A DNA stretch of 64,000 nucleotides from Rhabdophis nuchalis (GCA_039707465.1 CM077644.1:217129462-217193461); one strand, 5' to 3'; shown: positions 35,667-46,775, counted from the stretch's first letter. Made by a program: numbers and translations. The notes: generated by a model not told the origin, from the sequence alone.

Positions 35667-35780
35667 AGGACACTGGCAGCAACCCGTATCAACCATTAAC
35701 ACCAGTCAAGGGTATTTGTGATACATTTTTGAATGTTCAGTTGAATGAGTTTCATGTTTAATGAATGAATGAATGAATGA

Positions 35781-35783
<3 letters not shown>
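35667..35783 (+). mobile_element. R4/Dong-like LINE 3' UTR, copy A
   Basis: Phrases aggacactggcagcaacccg, ttgaatgttcagttgaatga and gtttcatgtttaatgaatga also end copies C and D. It follows an ATG/AAT-rich stretch (35627-35665) and runs into (AATG)n and (AAT)n. Confidence 0.6.

Positions 35784-35857
<74 letters not shown>
35760..35857. repeat. (AATG)n and (AAT)n microsatellite
   Basis: About five AATG units followed by about 24 AAT units, between R4/Dong-like copies A and B. Confidence 0.95.
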
Positions 35858-36170
35858 GTACCAGGACCTGCAAATTGAAGTTGAGCAACTGTGGAAAAAG
35901 AAATTGTGTGTTGTCCCGATTGTAATTGGAGCCCTTGGAGCAATACCTAAAGAGCTACCTCGCTATTTAGAAATTCTAAATTTCTAGAAATTAGAAATTC
36001 TAAATTTACCAGACTTAAACATTCTGACTCTACAAAAAACCACCCTACTTGGAACAGCTTATATCCTCCGATATTACCTTAATAGTTCCTAGGTCCTTGG
36101 TTAGGACTCGAACTGTTGAGTTACCAACCAGCCCCAAAGGCTGTGAATCTCACCAAAGATTAACCACAGC
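35858..36170 (+). mobile_element. R4/Dong-like LINE C-terminal coding end and 3' UTR, copy B
   Basis: The + strand reads YQDLQIEVEQLWKKKLCVV then PIVIGALGAIPKEL, and after a short duplication LQKTTLLGTAYILRYYL. This is the conserved C-terminus of R2/R4/Dong-type non-LTR retrotransposons. Its 3' UTR (gttaggactcgaactgttga to accacagcata) differs from that of copies A, C and D. It lies between two (AAT)n arrays. Confidence 0.65.

Positions 36171-36266
<96 letters not shown>
36171..36266. repeat. (AAT)n microsatellite
   Basis: About 31 uninterrupted AAT units between R4/Dong-like copies B and C. Confidence 0.97.
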
Positions 36267-36687
36267 TCAAAGTGTACAATTTATTGATATCGCTATCAAT
36301 AAATCCTGGAGATACCAGAGTCGAAGAAAAAGAACTTGAAAAAATAATGAAGTATCGTGACCTGGCCATTAAAACTACACGGCTATGAATGAAGCATGTA
36401 ACAGTGATACCCATTGGCATCGGGGCACTTGGCACCATGTTCAAGAATTTTACAAGATACATCAACCAATTGCAGCTTCCTGCAATAATCCCAGTGGAAC
36501 TGGAAAAAAAACTGTGCTACTCGGAAGATCTTATATTTTAAGAAGGTACTTGGTTAATACCTAGGACACTGGCAGCAGACTGTATCAACCATTAGCACCA
36601 GTCATGTGATGCATTTTTAAATGTTCAGTTGGCTGAGTTTCATGTTTAATGAATAAAGTGAATAACAACAACAACAACAATAATAAT
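36267..36687 (+). mobile_element. R4/Dong-like LINE C-terminal coding end and 3' UTR, copy C
   Basis: The + strand carries VEEKELEKIMKYRDLAIKTT, then VIPIGIGALGTMFKNF, with stops. The 3' UTR follows (ggacactggcagcagactg to gtttcatgtttaatgaataa), ending in an AAC/AAT tail. It aligns with the coding end of copy B but has the UTR type of A and D. Confidence 0.65.
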
Positions 36688-36805
36688 TGGTTGATACAAA
36701 GGACATTGGCAGCAACCGGTATCAATCATTAGCACCAGTCAATGGTATTTGTGACACATTTTTGAATGTTCAGTTGACTGAGTTTCATGTTTAATGAATA
36801 AAGTA
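36688..36805 (+). mobile_element. R4/Dong-like LINE 3' UTR, copy D
   Basis: Has the 3' UTR phrases of copies A and C (aggacattggcagcaaccgg, gtttcatgtttaatgaataa), starting immediately after a short AAC/AAT run. Confidence 0.6.
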
Positions 36806-37059
36806 TCTAGTAACAGCCTTTATTGTCATTGTACATCATGTATAAAATGATGGAGTCCGATTGGCCTCTAGCAGGAGAGTGCCATTTTCCCTGGATCTTC
36901 ACAGTGCCCTAGGCGAGACTTGCAATGGATAGTTTATGTTAAAACCTGTTGTGGCAACCAGGCCTCTCCGTCAAGTTTTTTTTTTAACGTGGTTTTAGTT
37001 GTGCAGACATTGGCAATCTGCAATGTGCAGGCAATGTTGGTTCATTCCGTATTTGGTAG

Positions 37060-37640
37060 GTTGTGTGAACTGTTGGAGAAGGAATTCGTTGCCCCAAAGC
37101 TTCCTGGCGCTGGGCATTCAAACCCCAAAGCGGCCCCGTTGGAGACCAAAGATCCCCCTCCGTCCCTCCCTCCCGGCTTATGAAATCGCTCGTGCCAGAT
37201 GTGCTTGGAATAGTTGTGACCGTTGCCTGGGACCAGCCATTCACACGTGACTTGCCCTGGCCGGATCAAGAACGTGGCGGCTCCCGGGGAAGGAACGCTG
37301 CGAGTTCTCCAAGCGATGTTTCCTGCCTGCTAAAAGTTGTTCCCCTGTCCGGGAAAGGCGACGCGAGAAACAGGCAAAACTTGCTTGCTTAGTGGAAACA
37401 GCCCGGTTTACGGATGGCGTCCTCTAGTTCCTCCAGCCTCGTTCTTCTTCTTCTGGGCCCGGGGGCTACCTGGGTTTGTTTTGCGGGAACCCCGCGCGGC
37501 GTGGGGAAAATGGCTTTTAAAGACGCGCCTCTGCTATCCTAGAGTTCCGTCACCGATTGCCGGCGAAACTTTGGATTCACATTTTCCTTACCGGCGTCTC
37601 CAGGTTTTAGGTTTTGTCATCTCCAGTTAGGGCGGGGAAA
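37060..37640. promoter_or_regulatory. Second GC/CpG-rich block, possible alternative promoter
   Basis: CpG-rich sequence with agggcgggg at its right edge (about 37628) and cgccgattgccggcgaaac-like GC-rich text. No recognised exon. It may be an alternative promoter or enhancer of the gene whose coding exon is at 62.3 kb; this is inference from composition only. Confidence 0.3.
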
Positions 37641-39067
37641 AAATATGTATCTTCCTGAAACGTTGCGTAGTAAGTACTGTTTTGTATGACTCAAAGGTAT
37701 GATTCAGTCAAAAGTAGTTTCTTTTTTTTTCTTCCCCCTCGTGGAGGACGAACCGGTGATGGGGTATTATTTTCTGCATTGCACAAAGTTTTCAATGCAT
37801 ACGATGTTATCTGGTGAGAATTGGGTGGCTCATTTCACACCATATCTGTGAAGCTTGTCATTTGGGATTTTTTTGTCCACTTAGCCAATCAGATATGAGC
37901 CAGATGTCACACTAAGGGTGAACTTACTTTAATTAAAAATAATGGGATATTTAAAAAGGTAATGTGCTTCACTCATTTTTATTGCTGCAGTCTTAACACA
38001 ACTTCCAGGAAACTTAACTTTGATCAAGCTTTTGTGCATATTCTCAAAGTTCAGTCCTTCTGTTAGTTCTAAGATTGGCTGAGAAAACTACTAAGGGTTA
38101 ATTTTTTGGGGGTACCTTCATGAGATTCCAGCCATTGAAAGTGTGTACTGTATGGGGAAGGGTAAAAACTCTGGCCTGATTAATTGAATTATGAGAGAAG
38201 AAAACTCTTTTCATGAAACAGGTTTGAAAAATTCCCCTAGGATTTGTCATGCTAATGGACTGTTTGAGAAAAAAAAACCCTGCACCTAGCTGAAAGTCTA
38301 AATGTAAAATCAAATTACTTAATTAAAAGAATAATAAAATAGACTGACAAATCTAGTTTGTTCAGCTGCTGCTCTTTTGTCTCCTTCAGTAATAATACTT
38401 CATTGAATAAAATGCTGAATAGTGCTGAAGCACAATAAGACACACTCCAGATATTCAGATAATAAACACACAGAATTACTCTGACTGTTAATTCTGGGAG
38501 TTGCAATCCCAAAGACATCAAGTTTCCCATTTGTTCCTCCAAATTGTTTCTAATCTAATCTTTGCATCTGCTTTTCTTGTTATCAAGAAAAAGCTGTATG
38601 ACCTGTAGCTTTGTAATACTTGGTTTTAATTAATTAAGTTAGCTGTGAACTTGTCTCATGTTAGGCAAGTTTCTTGATTCCTTCTCACAGTGTATAATGG
38701 AAGATATGATTTGATCATGCAGTGCAATTCTTTAGCTAAAGGATAATGAACAATTTCGTTTGCTCTCTCAGTAAAATGCACGTGTTTTTAAAGATAGGTT
38801 CATTATGTGCAATTTATAATTAGAGCAAAAAGTGAGATGATGCCTTCAGTGCATGTCACAAGCCACCAAGGGGTGATGAATTCTCATTTGGGAGTCAAGG
38901 AAGGTGAAGTAGATGCATTGTTTTCCTTGTTACTAATTACATTAAATTCATCGTTGAGGGAATGAGGAAGTAAATAGAGTGACACAACTCCTGGATGATT
39001 GCTACAAGGCTGCAAGTCATACATAAAAAAGTCAAAAGTATCACATATTTTAATAACATTCCTTGGT
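37641..39067. other. Inferred intron sequence, nothing identified
   Basis: AT-rich unique sequence; no exon or repeat is supported. Confidence 0.35.
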
Positions 39068-39354
39068 TACGGGTAGTCCTCATGTTACATCCACAATTAG
39101 GACCAGAATCTTGGTCTTTGAGTGAAGTGGTTTTTAAGCAAGATGCCCATGTGACTGCTTTCCCCAATGACTATAATCCCAGCACTCTGAGTTATGGCTG
39201 TTAAATGGCTATTAAGCAGATGGGAGTTCTAGGTAAGAAGTGTAGGGTGCTTGGAGGGGGAGAATCTTTCATTGGGCTGTAAGAACAGAGCTAAAATCCC
39301 TGTCTTCTAGGGAGAAATCCTTTGTTGGGTAGCAGGAATGCAATTCAAATCCTG

Positions 39355-39880
39355 AAGATTTGCAATGGCTCAGCAGATAAAGAAGCTGAGCCAGTGGTAG
39401 GATTCAATTTTTTTTACTACCGGTTCTGTGGGTGTGGCTTGGTAGGCGTGGCAGGAGAAGGATACTGCAAAATCCCCATTCCCTCCCTAGCTCACTAACC
39501 TGCTTTCCAGCTCCGTTTTCCTGTGCAGGACAACGAAAGAAGACCCAGCCAATCAGCTGGGACTCAGGAGGCAGGGAATAGATCAGGAGCGGGACCAGCC
39601 AGAGGTAGTATTTGCCCGTTCTTCGAACTACTCAAAATTTCAATTACCGGTTCTCTAGAACCAGTTAGAACCCGCTGAATACCACCTCTGAGCTGAGCTT
39701 AATAGAAAGCTGACAGTCCTGGCTTGAGACTCAAGTGCTACACAATGGAGTAAGTTGCCCCAGTCTTGCCCACCTAGAAGTTCGAAAACATGCAAATGCG
39801 AGTAGTTAAATAGGTACCACTACGGTAGGAAGGTCACTGCATTCCATGCACCTTGGGATATAGTCATGCTGGGGATGGAG
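39355..39880 (+). mobile_element. Sauria-type SINE interrupted by a hAT element
   Basis: The head gcaatggctcagcagataaa occurs before 39392. The body resumes after 39690 with gctgacagtcctggcttgag, acacaatggagtaagttgcc, gaaaacatgcaaatgcgag and aggtaccactacggtagg. The SINE is truncated or diverged at its 3' end. Confidence 0.7.
39392..39690. mobile_element. Non-autonomous hAT element, family A, nested in a SINE
   Basis: Ends are cagtggtaggattcaa and gaataccacctctg. A perfect 8-bp TSD AGCTGAGC lies at 39384-39391 and 39691-39698, inside the SINE head. Confidence 0.88.
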
Positions 39881-40107
39881 GGGAGGGAAAATCCTTGTTG
39901 TGTGGGAAATCTCAGCTTGATGCCAAGCAGAGATTCCTTCCTGGCAAGTTCTCAAAAGTCTGCCCTGATTGCAGAGAATCTCAGCTTCACATTCCCCACC
40001 TCCCACCTTACCAGGCAGCTATTTTCACTGGGTGTCCAGAGACGAGAGGAACTCCTCCGAGCAAGCAGCCCCAAATCTTCCCTGCTGGCTTCTTCATTGA
40101 CTTAGTG

Positions 40108-40237
40108 CAGGGATGTCCAAACTTGGGAACTTTAAGACTTGTGGACTTCAACTCCCAGAATTCCCCAGCCAGCTGGCTGGGGAATCTTGGGAGTTGAAGT
40201 CCACAAGTCTTAAAGTTCCCAAGTTTGGACACCCCTG
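40108..40237. mobile_element. Palindromic hAT element, family D
   Basis: A near-perfect palindrome from cagggatgtccaaacttggg to ccaagtttggacacccctg. Flanked by ACTTAGTG (40100-40107) and ACTTAGTA (40238-40245). Confidence 0.85.
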
Positions 40238-40472
40238 ACTTAGTAGGTCAGCCAACAGAGAAGATTGTAAATGGCAATCACAGGATTGAGAAGCACTTGG
40301 CAGCTGGTCGTGAGCATAAACAGCTTGCCAAGGCCCCAGATTATGATCACATGAGTGGGGGTTATGATTTACACTGCTGGAAGTGGTTTATGGGCTATAA
40401 TTCACCTTTTCTGAGGTATTCATAACTTCTAATGGCATTAAATGACTGGATATAAGTTGAGGACAACCTGTA

Positions 40473-40919
40473 CTTTCATTGCCTTGATAATAATCTCTGC
40501 GGCATGGTGTGAGCAAAGCAATGTGGTTTAGGTTTGGCCTAGTCTATTATATGACACCCAGTTGTTGCAACTTACAGTTGGTTTAAAAATATTTTGTGTG
40601 ATAGGTGTGCTGACACATGATTTCAGCACAGTATCCAAATAGTCTGTTCACTTCTTCTGAGAGAAAAGTAGTGAAAAGTTCCTGTTGAAGCTCTTGGCGT
40701 ACAGTGTTGATTCAAAGCCATTTTTGACATTTCATTTCTAGTGGTCTGAACTGTATGAACCATTTTGTCAGGTTAAGAAGGGCTGATATTTTTCCCATCA
40801 AAGTTTTCCCCCCTACCCTCATATCCAGGCTCTATCAGAATGGTATAAAGAGTTCACCTTCTCTTAAAGTCTCAGATGGGGAATGGTGCAGATGTTATAT
40901 CACATATGTCATATTACAC
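40473..40919. other. Inferred intron sequence, nothing identified
   Basis: No supported feature. Confidence 0.35.
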
Positions 40920-40920
40920 C

Positions 40921-41266
40921 ATATATGTCAAACTCGATTTCATTGAGGGCTGCATCAGAGCTGTGTTTGAGTTTGAGGGGCAGGGTGGGTGTGGCTGGGG
41001 TGGGCATGGCCAGCTTGACATCACTCATATTGGGGGGGGGAGCGCCTGTGGTGGCTCGAGTGCTCTGCCAGTCAAAATAGGCTCTCCAGCTCCGTTTCTG
41101 GCTGCGACAGCCTCCTGTAACCCTCTGCCAGTGAAAACAGACCTCGGGAGGCCATCGCAGCCAAAAACGGAGCTGGGGAGCCCATTTTGACTGGCATAGG
41201 CAGCACAGGCCAGTCCTTTGCTCTTTTCAGGGTGGCCCTATGGGCCACATCTAAGCACCCTGCAGA
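40921..41266. mobile_element. hAT element, family E, right end truncated
   Basis: Starts tatgtcaaactcgatttcat and contains gtttgagtttgaggggcagg, gaaaacagacctcggg and gggccacatctaagcaccct as in the copy at 55498. The terminal ttgagtttgacacccctg is missing. Confidence 0.6.
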
Positions 41267-41683
41267 TTATTGGCTTCATCCTTATTGGGAATCTAAAGCC
41301 AGATGTAGCCAGATGTTGTTCAGTAGGGTTCAAGCCCTCTACCGGGAATTGAATCTTTCAACTTTAGATGGCTGTATGCAGTGCAATAGTTTTATCAGAG
41401 AAAAAATGTGCAAAGTATAAGACATTTGGAGGAAGGTTTTTGAAGTTCCATAAAATCAGTCAGATTTACCCCTCTGATTGTCCCTGCCAAGCTGATGTTC
41501 CTAGTTCCTTAACTATGAAAGGAATTCCACAATGGAATTAGTGCATATACTTTCCTTCACTATATGTCTTTCAAATAGAAACTGGAAAACGAATGGTGGG
41601 CCTTGGTCTAGTTCTGGTTTTTTGCATCAAGTCAGGGAATCAACCAAATGACCCATAATATTTGATCTGGTCTTATGCTATTA

Positions 41684-42030
41684 AGGGATGTGGTGGCTCA
41701 GTGGCTAAGATGCTAAGCTTGTCGATCAGAAGGTTGGCAGTTTAGTGGTTTGAATCCCGAATGTTGCATAACGGAGTGAGCGCCTGTTACTTGTCCCAGC
41801 TTCCGCCAACCTAGCAGTTTGAAAGCATGTAAAAATGCAAGTAGAAAAATAGGAACCATCTTTGGTGGGAAGGTAACAGCATTCAACATTTAGTCATGAC
41901 GGCCACATGGCCACAGAGATGACTTCGAACAGCACTGGCTCTTTGGCTTTGTAACAGAGATGAGCACCGCCTCCTAGAGTCGGGAATGACTAGCACATAT
42001 GCGCGAGCAGAACCTTTGCCTTTACCTTTA
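41684..42030 (+). mobile_element. Sauria-type tRNA-derived SINE
   Basis: Head gatgtggtggctcagtggct with B-box-like gtggtttgaatcccg, body aaaatgcaagtagaaaaata and ggtgggaaggtaacagc, and tail gcacatatgcgcgagcagaa followed by CCTTTGCCTTTACC. A short deletion follows the word cattca near 41884. Confidence 0.9.
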
Positions 42031-42606
42031 TGTTAATGGGTTCTGATATACCAGGAACAATGATATATATATTTGTGCAAGTACTAATAATAACCAGGGT
42101 ACATAGGAATGTCATCAGTTTAGATTTTCACCAATATAAAAATCAGAATCAATCTTGTTTGTATCGTTTTCCCAGAGAGAAGAACATTCAGCTGAAATTC
42201 TTATGGGTGGGTGTGGAAATCTTGGCCTTATCTTGCTTATGAAGCCTTTTTTCATTTTTGCAAATGAAGCCTTTTTTCACTGTATTATTTTTCCTGTAAA
42301 CTCAACCTGTCTGAGTTCTGTGCTTTAAATTAGGGAGCAAATTCTTGAAAGGTTGGGAGGACTTCTACCTCTTGAATTTTTGGAAGGCCATAGAAGATTT
42401 TTCTGTGTCATGGTGTCAGGAGGAGGGATGAAAAAAATCAGACTATTCTTTAAGTGATAGGCAAGCCGACAAACTGCCCCCATTCATTCTTCATAGTCCT
42501 AAAATGCTCTGGTGGCCGAAATAATGACAATTGGGGACTGCTTTTCTATTGGTTAGAAGTGGGGTTTTAATTGTAAAGAAATGCTGAAAAAATGCATGTC
42601 TGTAAA
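42031..42606. other. Inferred intron sequence, nothing identified
   Basis: No supported feature. Confidence 0.35.
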
Positions 42607-42752
42607 TAGTAACAGAGTTGGAAGGGATCTTAGAGGTCATCTGATCCAACCCCCTGCTCACGCAGGAGACCTCTCCTAGTGATTTGAACTGCCGAACTGC
42701 CGACTTCTTTGATCAACAAGCTCAGTGTCTTAGCCACTGAGCCACCTAGTCA
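42607..42752 (-). mobile_element. Chimeric SINE: Sauria-like tRNA head with CR1 3' tail
   Basis: On the minus strand it starts ggtggctcagtggctaagac with a B-box-like cagttcaaatcac, as in Sauria SINEs. It then switches to the CR1 3' end (gcagggggttggatcagatg, atcccttccaactctgtta). It is about 146 bp long. This implies CR1-driven mobilisation, unlike the BovB-tailed SINEs nearby. Confidence 0.7.
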
Positions 42753-43421
42753 GCAAGATATTCAGAGACACAGAATGCTGGAATATTCCAACAATTGTTC
42801 TCTCAAATTAATCCCAACATATGGGAACTATTTTGAAATAAGGATTTTTTTCTCTCTCAAATGAGACAAGTAGCCAAAACAGCAACAGCAACAACAAAAA
42901 CCCAGCAGCATTGGTAATAGAACTAAAACGTTGCTACAAAAAGGACTCTCCCTTTAAGCACTTTGGATGTCCTAGGATTAATTTCTGCTCAGATCCAAAT
43001 TAGCTGCTAGTCTAGGATTAGATGCGATGAGAGAGACGTGATTAGATTAGGTACAAGATGGCGCTACATGTGACGGTGAAACTCCACCAGCTTGATCATA
43101 GCCTTGATTAAAATTCCAATTCAGTGTCAAGGGACTTTAGTCTTTTGTAAAGAAATCTCCCCCAACCCCCTGAGGTTTATAGAACCCATTCAAGTCCTCA
43201 TGGAAACTTACAGTTGTATGGAACCAGTTTGAGGAAAACCACCCTAGATTGCTGGGCCTAGAACTGGATGCACCATTTCAAGTAAGACCTGACTATTAAC
43301 AAACAGAATGGGTTAATTACTTCCCATAAACTGGGCTCTCTACTCCTGTTAATAACATTTCAGAATAGCATTTTTTCCTTTGAGCAGTTGCCTCAAATCA
43401 TTGGCATATATTCAATTTATG
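42753..43421. other. Inferred intron sequence, nothing identified
   Basis: No supported feature. Confidence 0.35.
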
Positions 43422-43429
43422 GCATAGGA

Positions 43430-43915
43430 CATTGATGGCGAACCTATGGCATGCGTGCCACAGGTGTCACGCAGAGCCATTTGGCAGGGCACGCAAGGTG
43501 TTGCCCTGGCCATGCGCGCACTGGCCAGATGATTCAGCCATTTTTAAAGCCATTTTTCACCCTCCCCAGGTTTTATAGGAGCTTAGGAAGGGCAAAAACA
43601 GCCCTCCCCTTCCCGGACGCCCTCCAGAGGCTTCTGGTTTGCTCATAGGGTTGTTTTTAGTCCTCTGAGGCTTCAAGGAAGCTCCTGAAGTCTCTGGAGG
43701 GCCTCCGGGGGGAGGCGAGCCGGGGGCTGTTTTCACCCTCCCCAGGCTCCTACAAAGCTTCTGGAGCCTGGAGAGGGTGAAAAAAGCATGTAAAAAATGG
43801 GAGCACCTGTCATGCATGCATGCGCACTGGGGGCACATGCATTGCATTATGAGTGTGGCACATTGGCGCACAACCCCTTTATGGCACGTGAGCCTTAAAA
43901 GGTTCACCATCACTG
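43430..43915. mobile_element. Non-autonomous hAT element, family C
   Basis: Ends cattgatggcgaacctatgg and aaggttcaccatcactg. TSD GCATAGGA (43422-43429) and GCATAGTA (43916-43923). The interior is GC-rich with ctccccaggctcctac-type repeats. The open frames in it look accidental. Confidence 0.85.
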
Positions 43916-43923
43916 GCATAGTA

Positions 43924-44411
43924 AAACACCAGATTCTTTTTCTTTCCACAGAAACGAGTACCAAGCCAGATCTCCCCTCTATCCCGTATTTATCCTTTTT
44001 ATTTATTTTCCTCAGCTGAAAACCTTTATGTTACTCACTTTAAATCTTTTTTTTCACTTGAGTATTTAATGCAGAAGAACTTTTTGAGTCTTCTTTTCCT
44101 CTTTTAGCTACTCCTCCTAGTTTTGTGTAATTTGCAAAAGGAGTAATCATTTCTTCATGCCTTTTGTAAATAAGGTTGCCCCATAGCTGTGGGGTAATCT
44201 ACTCGGTTCTAATTTCCTACCTCCATCTATGCAGAACCACTTCTGAGTTCTCTGGGTACAATTTTTTAGCCTATTACTCATTTATATAATCATCATCACT
44301 ATCATCTATCCCTAATAATGTTGTTTTTATGGTCCTTTGGAGTCAGTTTTAGGGACAATGTGGGCAGGACAGTGCAGTTTTCATGGTAACATTTTCAAAG
44401 ATGATTTGCCA
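43924..44411. other. Inferred intron sequence, nothing identified
   Basis: No supported feature. Confidence 0.35.
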
Positions 44412-44870
44412 GAAATTTATTGATTTTATTTTATTTTCGAATTTATACCCCGCCCTTCTCCTTGTTAGGACTCAGGGCGGCGCACAGGCATTATTAAAAA
44501 CCATAACAAAGCAATATATACTATTAAAAACATATTAAATTAAATTAAAACCCGTGCTAAAAACCCTTTAAAACCCTAAAAAATTAAAATTTATAAATAG
44601 AGTCAGAAACGGGGGGCTATGCTAGGCCGGCTTGTTGGAATAGGTACGTCTTAAGACGTTGGTGGAAGAGGCGGAGGTCCGAGGTAGTGCGAAGGTCGGG
44701 GGGTAGGTCGTTCCAGAGGGCCGGGCCCACCACAGAGAAGGCCCTTCCCCTGGGTGTCGCCAACCGGCATTGCCCGGCCGACGGTACCCGGAGAAGGCCC
44801 TCTCTGTGGGAGCGGATCGGACGAAGGGATGTATGGGGCAGAAGGCGGTCTCGTATACAGAAATGCCTTC
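44412..44870 (-). mobile_element. L2-type LINE 3' end (antisense)
   Basis: Reads taccccgcccttctcc, ggactcagggcggcgcacag, gctaggccggcttgttggaa and gtaggtcgttccagagggcc. The minus strand codes the L2 C-terminus. Confidence 0.9.
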
Positions 44871-44889
44871 TGAGATGTCTTCTGACTCT

Positions 44890-45018
44890 CCTGATTTAGG
44901 ATTGAGGGATCATGGCTGGCCCAAAGTCACCCAGCTGACTTTCATGCGTAGGGTAGAACTAGAACTTGGGTTTTCCTGGCCTAGCTCAGCATCTTTAACC
45001 ACAAGACCGAGTTGGCTT
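44890..45018 (-). mobile_element. Old tRNA-type SINE fragment (antisense)
   Basis: The + strand has ccaaagtcacccagctgact, ggtagaactagaacttggg and ctttaaccacaagaccgagt. Its complement starts with a tRNA-like A-box (actcggtcttgtggttaaag). A related copy is at 56745. Confidence 0.6.
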
Positions 45019-45024
45019 TTCCCC

Positions 45025-45570
45025 AGATCAGATTATTTTCTGAACAAAAATATCCTGAAGTACTTTGTCAGAAGCTTTGCTGAGGTCAAGGTACACGATG
45101 TCTGCACTATATCCCCAATTTGTGAAGGTAGTCATTCCTATAAGAAACCCGAGATAAGATTAATCTGGTGTGACTTGTTTGTGATAAACCTTTGCTGGCT
45201 TCTGTTAATTGTTGTATTCCAATCCAAGTGCTCACAAATCTGTTTAATAATCAGGTTTAGGTGCCAAGATGACAGACTTATAATTTCATGGGTTGGCTCC
45301 CCCCCCTTTTAAAATAGGAACAACGTTTGCCCTTCTCCAGTCTTCTAGAACAGGGGTCTCCAACCTTTGCAACTTTAAGTCTGAAGGACTTCAGCTCCCA
45401 GAATTCTCCAGCCAGCTAAGCTGGCTGGAGAATTCTGGGAGCTGAAGTCCTTCAGACCTAAAGTTGCAAAGGTTGGAGACCCCTGTTCTAGAACCTTATC
45501 TGTTCTCCAGAAATTCTCAGTCAGCAGCATTTCAGTCACACCTCCATTAGTTTCTTCAGTAACCTAGCTA
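45025..45570 (-). mobile_element. Old CR1 LINE fragment (antisense), hosting a hAT element
   Basis: The region tgaagtactttgtcagaagc to gacagacttataatttcatg and gcccttctccagtcttctag matches in order the antisense CR1 at 33600-33900. The palindromic hAT element at 45351 splits the word cttctagaacc. Confidence 0.65.
45351..45485. mobile_element. Palindromic hAT element, family D
   Basis: A near-perfect hairpin running caggggtctccaacctttgc to gcaaaggttggagacccctg, with the centre ctggctggag. Perfect 8-bp TSD TTCTAGAA (45343-45350 and 45486-45493). Confidence 0.92.
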
Positions 45571-45728
45571 CCTTTTGTGGCCACACACCATGGCCACGGA
45601 CCACTAAGACTTAAGATATAAATCTTAACATTTCTTCAAGCCTTTGCAGACCACCTCTGATGAAATTGTCCTGCCACAATCCCCCACCCTTCCTGGGATC
45701 CATGGACCACAGGTTGAGAACCACTGAC
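45571..45728. mobile_element. Old hAT-type element fragment
   Basis: Ends with tggaccacaggttgagaaccactg, a common hAT terminal sequence (complement of CAGTGGTTCTCAACC). The left end is eroded. Confidence 0.45.
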
Positions 45729-46530
45729 CTAGCATCTGGCCCCAGAGACCCCTAAATCCATTAAAATTAGTTGCGTGTTTTATTTATTTTTTAATCTCAT
45801 CTGTCCGGAACTACAGCTCTCATTCTCAGTTAATAACACAGGTAAGGCCAGGAAAGGTTTCATATACTTTTTAAAACAAGACAACTCCAAAATAAGAGTT
45901 AATTACCTCTTTCTCTTCATATCTGTGACCTCTTTGTTTCATTTTTGTCGAAAAGCATTTGTTCTGATTTCTGTTACAATCTGTATTTTCTGGTGGCTAC
46001 TTTATATCCCTTTCTGATTATACTGTCCTGCTTTAATATGTGTGTGAAGAAAGAAAACATCCCCCTTTTTTCCCAGTGTTTTGAGAAAGCACTTTGTGTA
46101 CCTTCACAAAAGAGGAGATATTTTTCCTTCTAGAAAAAGATTGTTTACAGGTGTGACATCTGTATCTTGGATTGCAAGATATCTATCCTTCCTTGACTTG
46201 TTTTTCTCCTTCAGGATTTGTCATCATTGGATCATGCCCGTGTGTAGGCTTATCAAAATCTGATCTGCCTACATCCAGCCAATTCTTTTTCCTTTTGACA
46301 TCATGAAGTCAAAGATAGTCTGGCCATTTTCTTCCTGTTGGTAAAAATTAGCTCCATGTTCCTTGTTCTGCCTTTTGACTGGGATTGTCAGCAAAAGAAG
46401 ACAAGAATTTGCTAGACCTTTTGGCACAGCAAGATTTCCAGCAGCTAAACTCTTTCTGTTGTCATTGATACATATTGGTTTGAAAGCTTCATTACTTGAT
46501 ACAGAAAGACCTAATCCCTAACTTCTGTCT
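45729..46530. other. Inferred intron sequence, nothing identified
   Basis: No supported feature. Confidence 0.35.
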
Positions 46531-46538
46531 GCCTAGGC

Positions 46539-46674
46539 CAGGGGTCTGCAAAGTTGGCTCTTTGAAGCTGGGTGGACTTCAACTCCCAGAATTCCCCAGC
46601 CAGCGAATGCTGGCTGGGGAATTCTGGGAGTTGAAGTCCACCCGGCTTCAAAGAGCCAACTTTGCAGACCCCTG
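46539..46674. mobile_element. Palindromic hAT element, family D
   Basis: From caggggtctgcaaagttggc to gccaactttgcagacccctg. TSD GCCTAGGC (46531-46538) and GCCTAGGT (46675-46682). Confidence 0.9.
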
Positions 46675-46775
46675 GCCTAGGTAGTTTATAATGAACTTCC
46701 AGAACAAAATCACTTTTGTTTTCCTGTCCTTTTATTCTTATTCAAACACTATCAACAGGATTTCTGTGCTCGGTT

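Larger units (their letters stand above)
39068..40472. mobile_element. Split mariner-like element hosting younger insertions
   Basis: The left end gggtagtcctcatgttacat (about 39070) and right end aagttgaggacaacctgta (about 40454-40472) are inverted terminal repeats of the AGGTAGTCC family. Between them lie a Sauria SINE, a hAT element nested in it, and a palindromic hAT element. Pairing of the two ends is inferred. Confidence 0.45.

Noticed and set aside
43557..43964. Open frames of 130 codons or more inside the GC-rich hAT family C element (also at 50164-50556 and 56968-57381)
   Set aside because: They fall wholly inside non-autonomous elements with clear TSDs. They are not conserved between copies and show no transposase motif.
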